A stretch of DNA of 12,052 bases, from positions 1-12,052 of the forward strand of contig DKDC01000015.1 in NCBI GenBank assembly GCA_002451695.1, read 5' to 3'. Below the pieces are notes generated by a model that was given only the letters and a program-made list of their open reading frames with translations, searched no databases and was not told the DNA's origin. A program made the translations under genes and the position numbers. Numbering within the stretch: position 1 is the first letter of the stretch; the number at the start of each line of letters is the position of its first letter. Positions 5,586 to 12,052 of this stretch are shown piece by piece. This DNA comes from Prevotellaceae bacterium UBA6858. Lineage in GTDB: Bacteria > Bacteroidota > Bacteroidia > Bacteroidales > Bacteroidaceae.

Positions 5586-6995
5586 TCAGAAGTGGCTCGA
5601 GCCGTCGAAGCAGTGGGTGCATATCTGGCACTTGGGCAGCCCGATGGCTTTCACGAGGTTCTCCACCGTGTTGAAGCGCAGGGATGTCAGCCCCAGGTTT
5701 TTCCTGATGATTTCCACCATCCGCCTGTACTGCGGCGAGTTGGTGGTGGCGTATGCCTCGAGGTTCTTGTTCATGTCGCCCTCCTCGGCCTGTATTATGC
5801 GGCGGGTTATCAGCTCGAGGTCGCTGCGCGAGGACGTGAAGCCTATGTAGCTGCAGCCGTAAACGAGCGGCGGGCATGATATTCTTACGTGCGCCTCGCG
5901 TATTCCGCAGTCGTAGAGCATTTTCACGTTGTCGCGCAGTTGGGTGCCGCGCACAATCGAGTCGTCGCAGAACAGTATGCTTTTGCCTTTGAGTATCGCC
6001 TCGTTGGGTATGAGCTTCATCTTCGCAACGAACTCGCGGCGCGCCTGGTTGCTCGGCGTGAAGCTTCGCGGCCACGTGGGGGTGTATTTTGAAATTGCCC
6101 TCTTGTAGGGCTTGCCCATTCCCGCCGCGTATCCGTAGGCCATGCCCACGCCCGAGTCGGGGATGCCGCACACGCAGTCAACGTCGGTGTCGTCTTCCTT
6201 GCCCATGGTCTCGCCGCAGGTGAAGCGAACTTTCTCCACGTTGATGTTCTCGTATGACGAGGTGGGGAAGCCGTAGTAAACCCACAGGAACGAGCATATC
6301 TGCATCTTTTCGTTGGGCTTGCGCAACTGCTCCACGCTCTCCGCACTGATGCTCACGATTTCCCCCGGGCCTATGTTCCTCACTTCGGAATACCCCAGGT
6401 TGGGGAACGCCGTGGTCTCGCTTGCCACGGCATACGCGCCGTCCTTTTTGCCTATGACGATGGGCGTGCGTCCCAGCTTGTCGCGTGCGGCGATTATCTT
6501 GCCCCCGTCGGTGAGCAGCAGCATGGAGCACGAGCCTTTGACCTTGCGGTAAACGTTCTCTATTCCCTCGGCAATAGTCTTGCCCTGCACGATGAGCAGA
6601 GCCACAAGCTCCGTCTGGTTGGTCTTGCCCGATGAAAGTTCGGCGAAGTGCTGCCTGTTTTCGAGCATCTCGCCTTCAATCTCGCCGATGTTGGTGATTT
6701 TCGCCACGGTGACGATTGCGAACTTCCCGAGGTGGGAGTTAATCACAATAGGTTGCGCGTCGGTGTCGCTTATAACCCCGACGCCCGCGTTGCCTTGGAA
6801 TTTGTCGAGCTCGTCCTCGAACTTGCTGCGGAAATAGGCGTTCTCGAGATTGTGTATGCTTCGCTGGAAACCTTCTTCTTTGCTGAATGTGGCCATTCCG
6901 GCACGGCGCGTGCCGAGATGGGTGTGGTAGTCCGTGCCGTAAAACAGGTCGTTCACGCACGGGCACATGGATACTGTTCCGAAAAATCCTCCCAT
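5586..6995 (-). CDS. PurF-like amidophosphoribosyltransferase paralogue with degenerate glutaminase domain
   Basis: A 469-residue relative of amidophosphoribosyltransferase (PurF), the enzyme that makes phosphoribosylamine from PRPP and glutamine in purine synthesis. The phosphoribosyltransferase half looks intact: CGIPDSGVGMA (276-286) and the PRPP-binding loop ILFCDDSIVRGTQ (340-352). Cysteines matching the iron-sulfur ligands of Bacillus PurF appear present: C234 (QICSF), C381 (YGCSY), and C459 and C462 (CTHCFDG). The N-terminal glutaminase half lacks its signatures. The protein begins MGGFFG where PurF has a nucleophilic Cys after Met or a propeptide. The HNGN oxyanion segment aligns to TVAK (96-99), the RYxT motif is absent, and the substrate-binding Asp aligns to Q127 (NQTEL). 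By recall this GGFFG form is conserved in Bacteroidales, usually annotated as amidophosphoribosyltransferase. It could use free ammonia, be regulatory, or serve another reaction. The start at 6995 matches that family, and the gene stands alone on its strand. Confidence 0.9.
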   Translation of the reverse strand: MGGFFGTVSMCPCVNDLFYGTDYHTHLGTRRAGMATFSKEEGFQRSIHNLENAYFRSKFEDELDKFQGNAGVGVISDTDAQPIVINSHLGKFAIVTVAKITNIGEIEGEMLENRQHFAELSSGKTNQTELVALLIVQGKTIAEGIENVYRKVKGSCSMLLLTDGGKIIAARDKLGRTPIVIGKKDGAYAVASETTAFPNLGYSEVRNIGPGEIVSISAESVEQLRKPNEKMQICSFLWVYYGFPTSSYENINVEKVRFTCGETMGKEDDTDVDCVCGIPDSGVGMAYGYAAGMGKPYKRAISKYTPTWPRSFTPSNQARREFVAKMKLIPNEAILKGKSILFCDDSIVRGTQLRDNVKMLYDCGIREAHVRISCPPLVYGCSYIGFTSSRSDLELITRRIIQAEEGDMNKNLEAYATTNSPQYRRMVEIIRKNLGLTSLRFNTVENLVKAIGLPKCQICTHCFDGSSHF

Positions 6996-7031
6996 AAATT
7001 CTGGTTATGACGTATAAGGTGTAAACTTCCG

Positions 7032-7039
7032 CAAAATTA
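7032..7039 (-). promoter_or_regulatory. Possible -7 box for the PurF-like gene
   Basis: The minus strand reads TAATTTTG (TAnnTTTG) 36 bases upstream of the start codon. I see no convincing TTTG about 20 bases further upstream, so the call rests on the -7 element alone. Confidence 0.4.
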
Positions 7040-7119
7040 AGAATTATGAATGAAATGAATGTGCGGCACGGGCTGTAATTGCGGTTTGCGGGGGTGGGGC
7101 GTTAAAATAATGCACTAAC

Positions 7120-7151
7120 TTTGTTTATGTGGTTTTTGCTTTGTATTTTTG
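7120..7151 (+). promoter_or_regulatory. Predicted promoter of the lipid A operon
   Basis: TTTG at 7120-7123, exactly 20 bases, then TATTTTTG at 7144-7151, a full match to the Bacteroidota consensus. It lies 61 bases upstream of lpxD. A second -7-like box, TAACTTTG (7116-7123), overlaps the -33 element but lacks a properly spaced partner. Confidence 0.6.
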
Positions 7152-7212
7152 CAATAATAATGCGCTTTGCATCCCTGTGCGGGGTGCGGGCGGGATAAAC
7201 TATAATGCCGAT

Positions 7213-8259
7213 ATGGAATTTACAGCCCAACAGATAGCCGCGTTTCTTGGCGGGTGTGTGGAGGGGGACGTGAACGCAAGCGTCAGCACGTTCTCCAACA
7301 TAGACGCTGCCAAGAAGGGCGCACTCACTTTTTTCTACGCCAAGGAGTACGAGGATTTTGTTTATGAGACCGATGCCAGCATCGTGCTTGTGCCGGAGGA
7401 TTTCAAGCCGGCGCGGGAAGTCAGGGCAACTTTGGTGAAGGTTAAAGACCCCCGTGAGGCTGTGGCGAGACTGCTGAACCTCTACGAGCAGAGCAAGCCG
7501 AAGCGCAAGGGGGTGAGCGAACGCGCCTTTGTGAGCGGGACAGCCAAGTTGGGCAAGGACGTTTACGTAGGCCCGCTTGCTTATGTCGGCGACGGCGTTG
7601 TGGTTGGCGACGGAACGCAGATCTATCCCAACGCAACCATTGAGGAGCGCACGGTAATAGGCGGCAACTGCCTTATATACCCGAACGTGTCGGTTTACCA
7701 CGACTGCAAGATAGGCTCGAACGTTATACTCCATTCCGGGTGCGTGATAGGGGCTGACGGGTTCGGCTTCGCGCCCACGTCCGGCGGCTACGAGAAAATT
7801 CCGCAGATAGGCAACGTGGAGATTGGCGACAACGTGGAGATTGGCGCGAACACCTGCGTTGACCGCTCCATGATGGGCACGACCAAGGTGGGGGACGGCG
7901 TGAAGCTTGACAACCTTGTGCAGATTGCCCACAACGATGAAATCGGCGCGAATACGGTGATGTCGGCGCAGGTGGGCGTTGCCGGCTCGACAAAGATAGG
8001 CGAGTGGTGTATGTTCGGCGGCCAGGTGGGAATTACGGGGCACGCGAAGATAGCCGCACGCACACACTCCGGCGCGCAGGCGGGAATAGCCGGCCCCATA
8101 CTCAAGGAGGGGCAGACTGTGCTCGGCTCTCCGGCAATCGACGCGCGGCGCTTTGCAAAGGCGGCGGCTGTGTTCCGCAACCTTCCCGAAATGTACAGGC
8201 AGGTCAACGAGATGAAAAGGGAAATGGACAGACAAAAGGAAAAAAACATAGAAAAATAA
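7213..8259 (+). CDS. lpxD: UDP-3-O-(3-hydroxyacyl)glucosamine N-acyltransferase
   Basis: Third step of lipid A synthesis: N-acylation of UDP-3-O-acyl-glucosamine from hydroxyacyl-ACP, in the cytoplasm as a homotrimer. It is 348 residues, close to the usual LpxD length. The N-terminal uridine-binding domain (1 to about 100) leads into a left-handed beta-helix of hexapeptide repeats (about 105-305), for example IGDNVEIGAN (204-213). GADGFGFAP (180-188) and NLVQIAHN (234-241), with catalytic H240 (E. coli H239), are diagnostic. A charged C-terminal helix (about 320-348) closes the protein. I chose ATG at 7213 (MEFTAQQIAAFLGG), which matches Bacteroidales LpxD; the in-frame ATG at 7129 would add 28 residues translated from promoter DNA. 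It is first in the operon, six bases before lpxC-fabZ. Confidence 0.97.
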   Translation: MEFTAQQIAAFLGGCVEGDVNASVSTFSNIDAAKKGALTFFYAKEYEDFVYETDASIVLVPEDFKPAREVRATLVKVKDPREAVARLLNLYEQSKPKRKGVSERAFVSGTAKLGKDVYVGPLAYVGDGVVVGDGTQIYPNATIEERTVIGGNCLIYPNVSVYHDCKIGSNVILHSGCVIGADGFGFAPTSGGYEKIPQIGNVEIGDNVEIGANTCVDRSMMGTTKVGDGVKLDNLVQIAHNDEIGANTVMSAQVGVAGSTKIGEWCMFGGQVGITGHAKIAARTHSGAQAGIAGPILKEGQTVLGSPAIDARRFAKAAAVFRNLPEMYRQVNEMKREMDRQKEKNIEK

Positions 8260-8265
8260 GATATC

Positions 8266-9651
8266 ATGCTGAAACAGACAACACTGAACGGCAGCTTCTC
8301 CCTTTATGGAAAAGGTCTGCATACGGGTTTGAGCCTTACGGTAACTTTCAATCCCGCACCCGAGAACTCCGGTTACAAAATACAGCGCATCGATCTTGAA
8401 GGCGAGCCGGTAATTCCCGCAATAGCCGAAAACGTGGTGGAGACCACACGCGGCACTGTGGTGGCGAAAGGCGACGCGCGCTGCTCCACGATTGAACACG
8501 CCATGGCCGCGCTTTACGCCTTGGGCATAGACAACTGCCTGATGCAGGTGAACGGCCCCGAGTTCCCCATTCTCGACGGCTCTTCCGCGCCGTTCGTGGA
8601 AAACATACAGCGTGTGGGCGTAAAGGAGCTTAGCGCCCCCAAGGATTACTATATCATAAAGAAAAAGATTGAGGTTCACGATGAGGAGACAGGCTCTTCG
8701 GTGATGATACTTCCCGATGAGGAGTTCAGCATAACGGCGATGATTTCCTACGGCTCAAAGTGGTTTTCGAGCCAGTTCGCGACTCTCGACAGCCTTTCCA
8801 AGTTCACGGAGGAGGTTTCCTCGGCACGCACGTTTGTTTTCATGCGCGAGGTTGAGCCTTTGCTTCAGGCGGGGCTTATAAAGGGAGGCGACCTTGACAA
8901 CGCTATAGTCATTTACGAGCAGGAGATAAGCCAGGAACGCCTTGACCAGATTGCAGACGAAATGAAAGTGCCCCACCGCGACGCCACCAAGCTCGGCTTC
9001 ATTTCCCACCGTCCCCTGAAGTGGGCCAACGAGCCGGCGCGCCACAAGCTGCTCGACATCGTTGGCGACATGGCTCTCGTGGGCCGTCCCATCAAGGGCA
9101 GGATTATCGCAACTCGACCGGGGCATACCATAAACAACAAGTTTGCGCGTGAGCTGCGAAGGGAAATCCGCGCCCACGAAATACAGGCGCCCCACTACGA
9201 CCCCAACGAGGAGCCGATAATGGATGTGAACCGCATACGCCAGCTTCTTCCGCACCGCTATCCCATGCAGCTTGTTGACAAGGTTATAGCGATGGGTTCG
9301 AACCAGATTGTGGCGGTGAAGAACGTAACGGCGAACGAACCGTTCTTCACGGGGCATTTCCCGCAAGAGCCGGTGATGCCGGGCGTGCTTCAGGTGGAGG
9401 CAATGGCACAGGCGGGCGGCTTGCTGGTGCTCAGCACCGTTGAGGAGCCTGAGCGTTGGAGCACGTATTTCATGAAGATAGACGATGTGAAGTTCCGCCG
9501 CAAGGTTGTGCCGGGCGACACGCTAATCTTCAACGTGCGCCTTCTTGCGCCGGTGCGCCACGGGGTTTCCTCCATGAAGGGTTTTGTCTTCGTGGGCGAG
9601 CAGATAGCCTGCGAGGCAACGTTCACGGCGCAGATTGTTAAGAACAAGTAA
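8266..9651 (+). CDS. lpxC/fabZ: Bifunctional UDP-3-O-acyl-GlcNAc deacetylase / 3-hydroxyacyl-ACP dehydratase (LpxC-FabZ fusion)
   Basis: A 461-residue fusion. Residues 1 to about 305 are LpxC, the zinc deacetylase and committed step of lipid A synthesis: TIEHAMAALYALGIDN (75-90; E77 and H78), the ARTFVFMREVE segment (187-197), RHKLLDIVGD (259-268; H260 and D264 as zinc ligands) and GHTINN (286-291; catalytic H287). Residues about 318-461 are FabZ, the hotdog-fold dehydratase of fatty acid elongation: LPHRYPMQLVD (328-338), FFTGHFPQEPVMPGVLQVEA (360-379), with active-site H364 and E378. All key residues of both halves are present. The fusion is characteristic of Bacteroidota. Joining the two may balance hydroxyacyl-ACP use between lipid A and phospholipid, since both act around that pool; that is inference. 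Confidence 0.98.
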   Translation: MLKQTTLNGSFSLYGKGLHTGLSLTVTFNPAPENSGYKIQRIDLEGEPVIPAIAENVVETTRGTVVAKGDARCSTIEHAMAALYALGIDNCLMQVNGPEFPILDGSSAPFVENIQRVGVKELSAPKDYYIIKKKIEVHDEETGSSVMILPDEEFSITAMISYGSKWFSSQFATLDSLSKFTEEVSSARTFVFMREVEPLLQAGLIKGGDLDNAIVIYEQEISQERLDQIADEMKVPHRDATKLGFISHRPLKWANEPARHKLLDIVGDMALVGRPIKGRIIATRPGHTINNKFARELRREIRAHEIQAPHYDPNEEPIMDVNRIRQLLPHRYPMQLVDKVIAMGSNQIVAVKNVTANEPFFTGHFPQEPVMPGVLQVEAMAQAGGLLVLSTVEEPERWSTYFMKIDDVKFRRKVVPGDTLIFNVRLLAPVRHGVSSMKGFVFVGEQIACEATFTAQIVKNK

Positions 9652-9682
9652 AAACAGAGTCCAATCCAAATTCAAGGCATAA

Positions 9683-10456
9683 ATGAGCAAGATAAGTCCT
9701 TTGGCGTTTGTTGACCCCGAAGCGAAGATAGGAAAGAACTGCGAGATAGGAGCATTCTGTTTCATCGACAAGAATGTGGAGATAGGCGACAACAACGTAC
9801 TCATGAACAGCGTAACCGTTCTTGGCGGGGCGCGAATAGGCAACGGCAACACAATTTTCCCCGGAGCGGTGATAAGCGCCGTTCCGCAGGACTTGAAGTT
9901 CCGTGGCGAGGAGACGACAGCAATCATAGGCGACAACAACAAAATCCGCGAGAATGTTACTGTAAACCGTGGCACAGCCGCCAAGGGAAGGACAATAGTC
10001 GGCTCTGACAACCTGCTCATGGAGGGCGTTCACGTGGCTCACGACGTAACTCTTGGCAGCGGCTGCATAATAGGCAACTCCACCAAGATAGCCGGCGAGG
10101 TAATCATCGACGACTATGCGGTGATAAGCGCGTCGGTGCTCATCCACCAGTTCTGCCACGTGGGCGGCTATGTGATGATTGGCGGGGGCACGCGCTTCAG
10201 CCAGGACATCCCCCCGTACGTAATGGTGGCACGCGAGCCGGCGGCGTACCAAGGGCTTAACATTGTGGGCTTGCGCCGCCACGGCTTCTCAAACGAGACG
10301 ATAGGTAACATACACGAGGCCTACCGTATGCTTTACCAGAGCGGGAAGCTCCGCTCCGAGAGCCTGGAGGAAATAAGGAATACCCTGCCCATGTCGAAAG
10401 AGATTGTTTACATCATAAACTTTGTCGAGACCGCAAAGCGCGGCATAATAAAGTAA
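9683..10456 (+). CDS. lpxA: Acyl-ACP--UDP-N-acetylglucosamine O-acyltransferase
   Basis: First step of lipid A synthesis: reversible transfer of a 3-hydroxyacyl chain from ACP to the 3-OH of UDP-GlcNAc. It is 257 residues (E. coli 262). The left-handed beta-helix of hexapeptide repeats covers about 1-185, followed by a C-terminal helical region (about 195-257). Catalytic H120 lies in HVAHDVTLG (E. coli H125), IHQFCHVGGYVMIGGG (154-169) is conserved, and NIVGLRRHGFS (193-203) is the family's linker. The residue aligned to E. coli G173, the acyl-chain ruler, is R171 (GGGTRFSQD), consistent with an acyl preference unlike E. coli's. AAGG at 9674-9677, five bases before the ATG, is one of the few Shine-Dalgarno-like sites here. 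It lies 31 bases after lpxC-fabZ and 30 before the next gene. Confidence 0.97.
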   Translation: MSKISPLAFVDPEAKIGKNCEIGAFCFIDKNVEIGDNNVLMNSVTVLGGARIGNGNTIFPGAVISAVPQDLKFRGEETTAIIGDNNKIRENVTVNRGTAAKGRTIVGSDNLLMEGVHVAHDVTLGSGCIIGNSTKIAGEVIIDDYAVISASVLIHQFCHVGGYVMIGGGTRFSQDIPPYVMVAREPAAYQGLNIVGLRRHGFSNETIGNIHEAYRMLYQSGKLRSESLEEIRNTLPMSKEIVYIINFVETAKRGIIK

Positions 10457-10486
10457 GGCGGCAGGGGAGGACAGAAGATTACAGTT

Positions 10487-11062
10487 ATGATATTCCGTTT
10501 CACAATAATAAGCGACGAGGCTGACGACTTTTTCCGCGAGATAAGGATTGACGCAGACGCGACGTTCCTTGATTTGTGCGAGGCCATACTCGCCTCGTGC
10601 AACTACTCAGACGACCAGATAACGAGTTTCTACATAACCAATGACGATTGGGAGAAGCAGTGCGAGGTAACGCGTGAGGACATGGGTTTCTCGCCATACG
10701 ACGAAGACGTTTACACAATGGATCAGACATCCTTGCGCAGCCTTCTCGACGATGTCCCCATGCGCATGAAGTTCATTTTCGACACGTTCAACAACCGTGC
10801 GTTCTATATAGAGCTCAAGGAAATGGTTCCGGGCATGAACCTGAAGAAGGCGCAGGTTTCGCGCTCAATAGGCGACGCCCCCGAACAGATTGTGGTCGAG
10901 GAGAAGCCCGCCAAAAAAGGCGGCAAGGCGCAACAGGCTGACGAAAACTTCACGGACGAGAGTTTTTACGGCTCCGAGGGCTTCAACGACGACGATTTAA
11001 GCAACGAGGGGCTTGACATAAGCGATGCCCCGGCCGACGCGGGGGATGACAGCCGCTATTGA
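10487..11062 (+). CDS. pRiA4b ORF-3-like domain protein of unknown function
   Basis: A 191-residue protein. Residues 1 to about 120 resemble the plasmid pRiA4b ORF-3-like domain, also called IS1096 passenger TnpR-like: a beta-rich start (MIFRFTIISDEADDFFREIR), an LDLCEAILASCNYSDDQ helix (28-44), FYITNDDWEKQ (48-58), and LRSLLDDVPMRMKFIFDTFN (83-102) before YIELKEM (107-113). A short lysine-rich linker follows (about 140-149, KPAKKGGKAQ), then a strongly acidic, low-complexity tail (about 151-191). No signal peptide, membrane segment or catalytic motif is seen. The domain's function is not established. Despite the family name there is no sign of a mobile element around it: base composition matches its neighbours, and it sits inside the operon between lpxA and miaA. 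Its end overlaps the miaA start by 17 bases, suggesting translational coupling. Confidence 0.8.
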   Translation: MIFRFTIISDEADDFFREIRIDADATFLDLCEAILASCNYSDDQITSFYITNDDWEKQCEVTREDMGFSPYDEDVYTMDQTSLRSLLDDVPMRMKFIFDTFNNRAFYIELKEMVPGMNLKKAQVSRSIGDAPEQIVVEEKPAKKGGKAQQADENFTDESFYGSEGFNDDDLSNEGLDISDAPADAGDDSRY

Positions 11063-11984
11063 TTTGCCGGCTTTGGGGAAACTTATTGTCATAACAGGAC
11101 CGACAGCAGTGGGCAAGACGGATTTGTGCATCCGCCTTGCCCAATTGTTTGGCGCACCAATAGTCAACGCCGACTCGCGGCAGATATACCGCGAAATGAG
11201 GATAGGTACGGCACGCCCCGATGAGGAGGAACTTTCCAAGGCGGAGTTTTATTTCACCGGCAGCCTGTCGGTGAGGGAATACTACAGTGCGGCGCGTTAC
11301 GAGCAGGATGCCCTGCGGCTCCTCTCCGAACTGTTCAAGACTAAGGAGTATGTGATACTTTCGGGCGGAAGCATGATGTATGTCGATGCCGTGGTCAAGG
11401 GGATTGACGACATCCCCGCCGTGCCCGGTGACATACGCGCCGGAATGAAGCGGCGTTTGGAGGCGGAGGGTCTGGAAGCCCTTTGCGCGGAACTTCAAAG
11501 GCTCGACCCCGAATACCACTCCATTGCCGACCTGAAAAACCCGCGCCGCGTGCTGCACGCCCTTGAAATATGCCATTCCACAGGCAAAACCTACACGTCG
11601 TTCCGCGTGCGTGCGCCCAAGCCGCGCCCTTTCAGCGTGATAAAGATAGGGCTGGACATTCCGCGCCCGCAGCTTTTCGACAGGATAAACAGGCGCGTTG
11701 ACAAAATGATTGCCGCCGGGCTTGTGGAGGAGGCGCGTGGGCTGTACCCCCTGCGGGAGCTTACGGCGTTGAACACGGTGGGCTATAGCGAAATGTTCAG
11801 ATATTTTGACGGCGAACTGACCCTGCCCGTTGCCATAGAGAGGATGAAGAAGAACACCCGCGTCTATGCCAAGAAGCAGCTCACGTGGTACAGGCGCGAT
11901 GAGGAAATGGCGTGGTTCAGTCCCGAAGATTACGACGGCATCGTGGATTATATCAAAAACAGCCAAGTCCGCACCGTTTCCTGA
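11046..11984 (+). CDS. miaA: tRNA dimethylallyltransferase
   Basis: Transfers a dimethylallyl group from DMAPP to N6 of A37 in tRNAs reading UNN codons, the first step to ms2i6A. It is 312 residues from this start, a normal length. Motifs: P-loop-like GPTAVGKT (18-25), NADSRQIYREMRIGTARP (41-58, substrate-tRNA contacts), GGSMMYVDAV (107-116), DLKNPRRVLHALEI (162-175), and the C-terminal signature TRVYAKKQLTWYRR (271-284). It closely matches Bacteroides MiaA by recall. ATG at 11046 is chosen because it adds fewest extra residues before the conserved LIVITGPT. ATG at 11025 (319 residues, 38-base overlap) is possible, and TTG-initiated starts nearer the P-loop cannot be excluded. It is the last gene of the operon; no clear terminator precedes the repeat that follows. 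Confidence 0.96.
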   Translation: MTAAIDLPALGKLIVITGPTAVGKTDLCIRLAQLFGAPIVNADSRQIYREMRIGTARPDEEELSKAEFYFTGSLSVREYYSAARYEQDALRLLSELFKTKEYVILSGGSMMYVDAVVKGIDDIPAVPGDIRAGMKRRLEAEGLEALCAELQRLDPEYHSIADLKNPRRVLHALEICHSTGKTYTSFRVRAPKPRPFSVIKIGLDIPRPQLFDRINRRVDKMIAAGLVEEARGLYPLRELTALNTVGYSEMFRYFDGELTLPVAIERMKKNTRVYAKKQLTWYRRDEEMAWFSPEDYDGIVDYIKNSQVRTVS

Positions 11985-12012
11985 ACTTGGAAAAACTCCA
12001 TATTCCCAACAT

Positions 12013-12052
12013 CCCGAAAACTACGTTTGATATAGGAAAAACTACATAGGAC
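12013..12052. repeat. Dispersed intergenic repeat, copy 4 (cut by window end)
   Basis: The reverse complement of 12013-12044 matches 5427-5458 at 28 of 32 bases (shared TAGTTTTTC, ATCAAA and TTTTCGGG). The last 13 bases are the exact inverse of 5377-5389. It begins 29 bases after the miaA stop and continues beyond the window. Confidence 0.75.

Noticed and set aside
7129..7212. Upstream ATG of lpxD at 7129
   Set aside because: The extra 28 residues would be translated from the promoter region and do not match LpxD N-termini; MEFTAQQIAAFLGG at 7213 does.
7102..8679. 525-codon open frame on the minus strand across lpxD and lpxC
   Set aside because: A shadow of two well-supported plus-strand genes; it spans both genes and the lipid A promoter.
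10487..11062. Insertion element passenger gene
   Set aside because: No transposase, terminal inverted repeats or target duplication were seen, and the gene fits tightly between lpxA and miaA with host-like composition.

Overview
The window looks like chromosomal DNA of a Bacteroidota bacterium, most likely of the order Bacteroidales. The grounds are a fused LpxC-FabZ protein, a PurF-like paralogue beginning MGGFFG, several TTG(N20)TAnnTTTG promoters, weak Shine-Dalgarno sites, and the order lpxD / lpxC-fabZ / lpxA / pRiA4b-ORF3-like / miaA. Assignment below the order is not possible from what is visible.

Layout. (1) 1-2050, AT-rich and all on the minus strand: an EcoRI-type type II restriction-modification pair. 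The methyltransferase (203-1189) is intact. The endonuclease gene (1214-2050) aligns without gaps to the classical EcoRI enzyme but carries one in-frame amber codon at residue 152. Downstream lies a possible remnant of another gene's 3' end (34-228) that abuts a dispersed intergenic repeat. (2) 2100-5160, GC-rich core DNA: a small MerR-type regulator (minus strand) diverging from alaS (plus strand), with two promoters facing each other and overlapping almost completely. (3) 5161-5585: a strong alaS terminator followed by two copies of an imperfectly palindromic repeat family. (4) 5586-6995 (minus strand): a PurF-like protein with an intact PRPP-binding half whose glutaminase half has lost every catalytic signature. 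(5) 7213-11984 (plus strand): a tight lipid A operon, lpxD, lpxC-fabZ and lpxA, continuing into a pRiA4b ORF-3-like gene and miaA. Another copy of the repeat family follows and runs off the window end.

The Lpx enzymes carry out the first steps of lipid A synthesis: LpxA acylates UDP-GlcNAc, LpxC deacetylates it, and LpxD adds the second acyl chain. FabZ supplies the hydroxyacyl/enoyl-ACP branch point. AlaS and MiaA serve translation.

Most worth a second look: the single-codon break in the EcoRI-like nuclease beside an intact methyltransferase; the degenerate-glutaminase PurF paralogue; and the dispersed hairpin repeat family, seen four times in 12 kb and mostly next to 3' ends of genes. No wholly new multi-gene system is evident.
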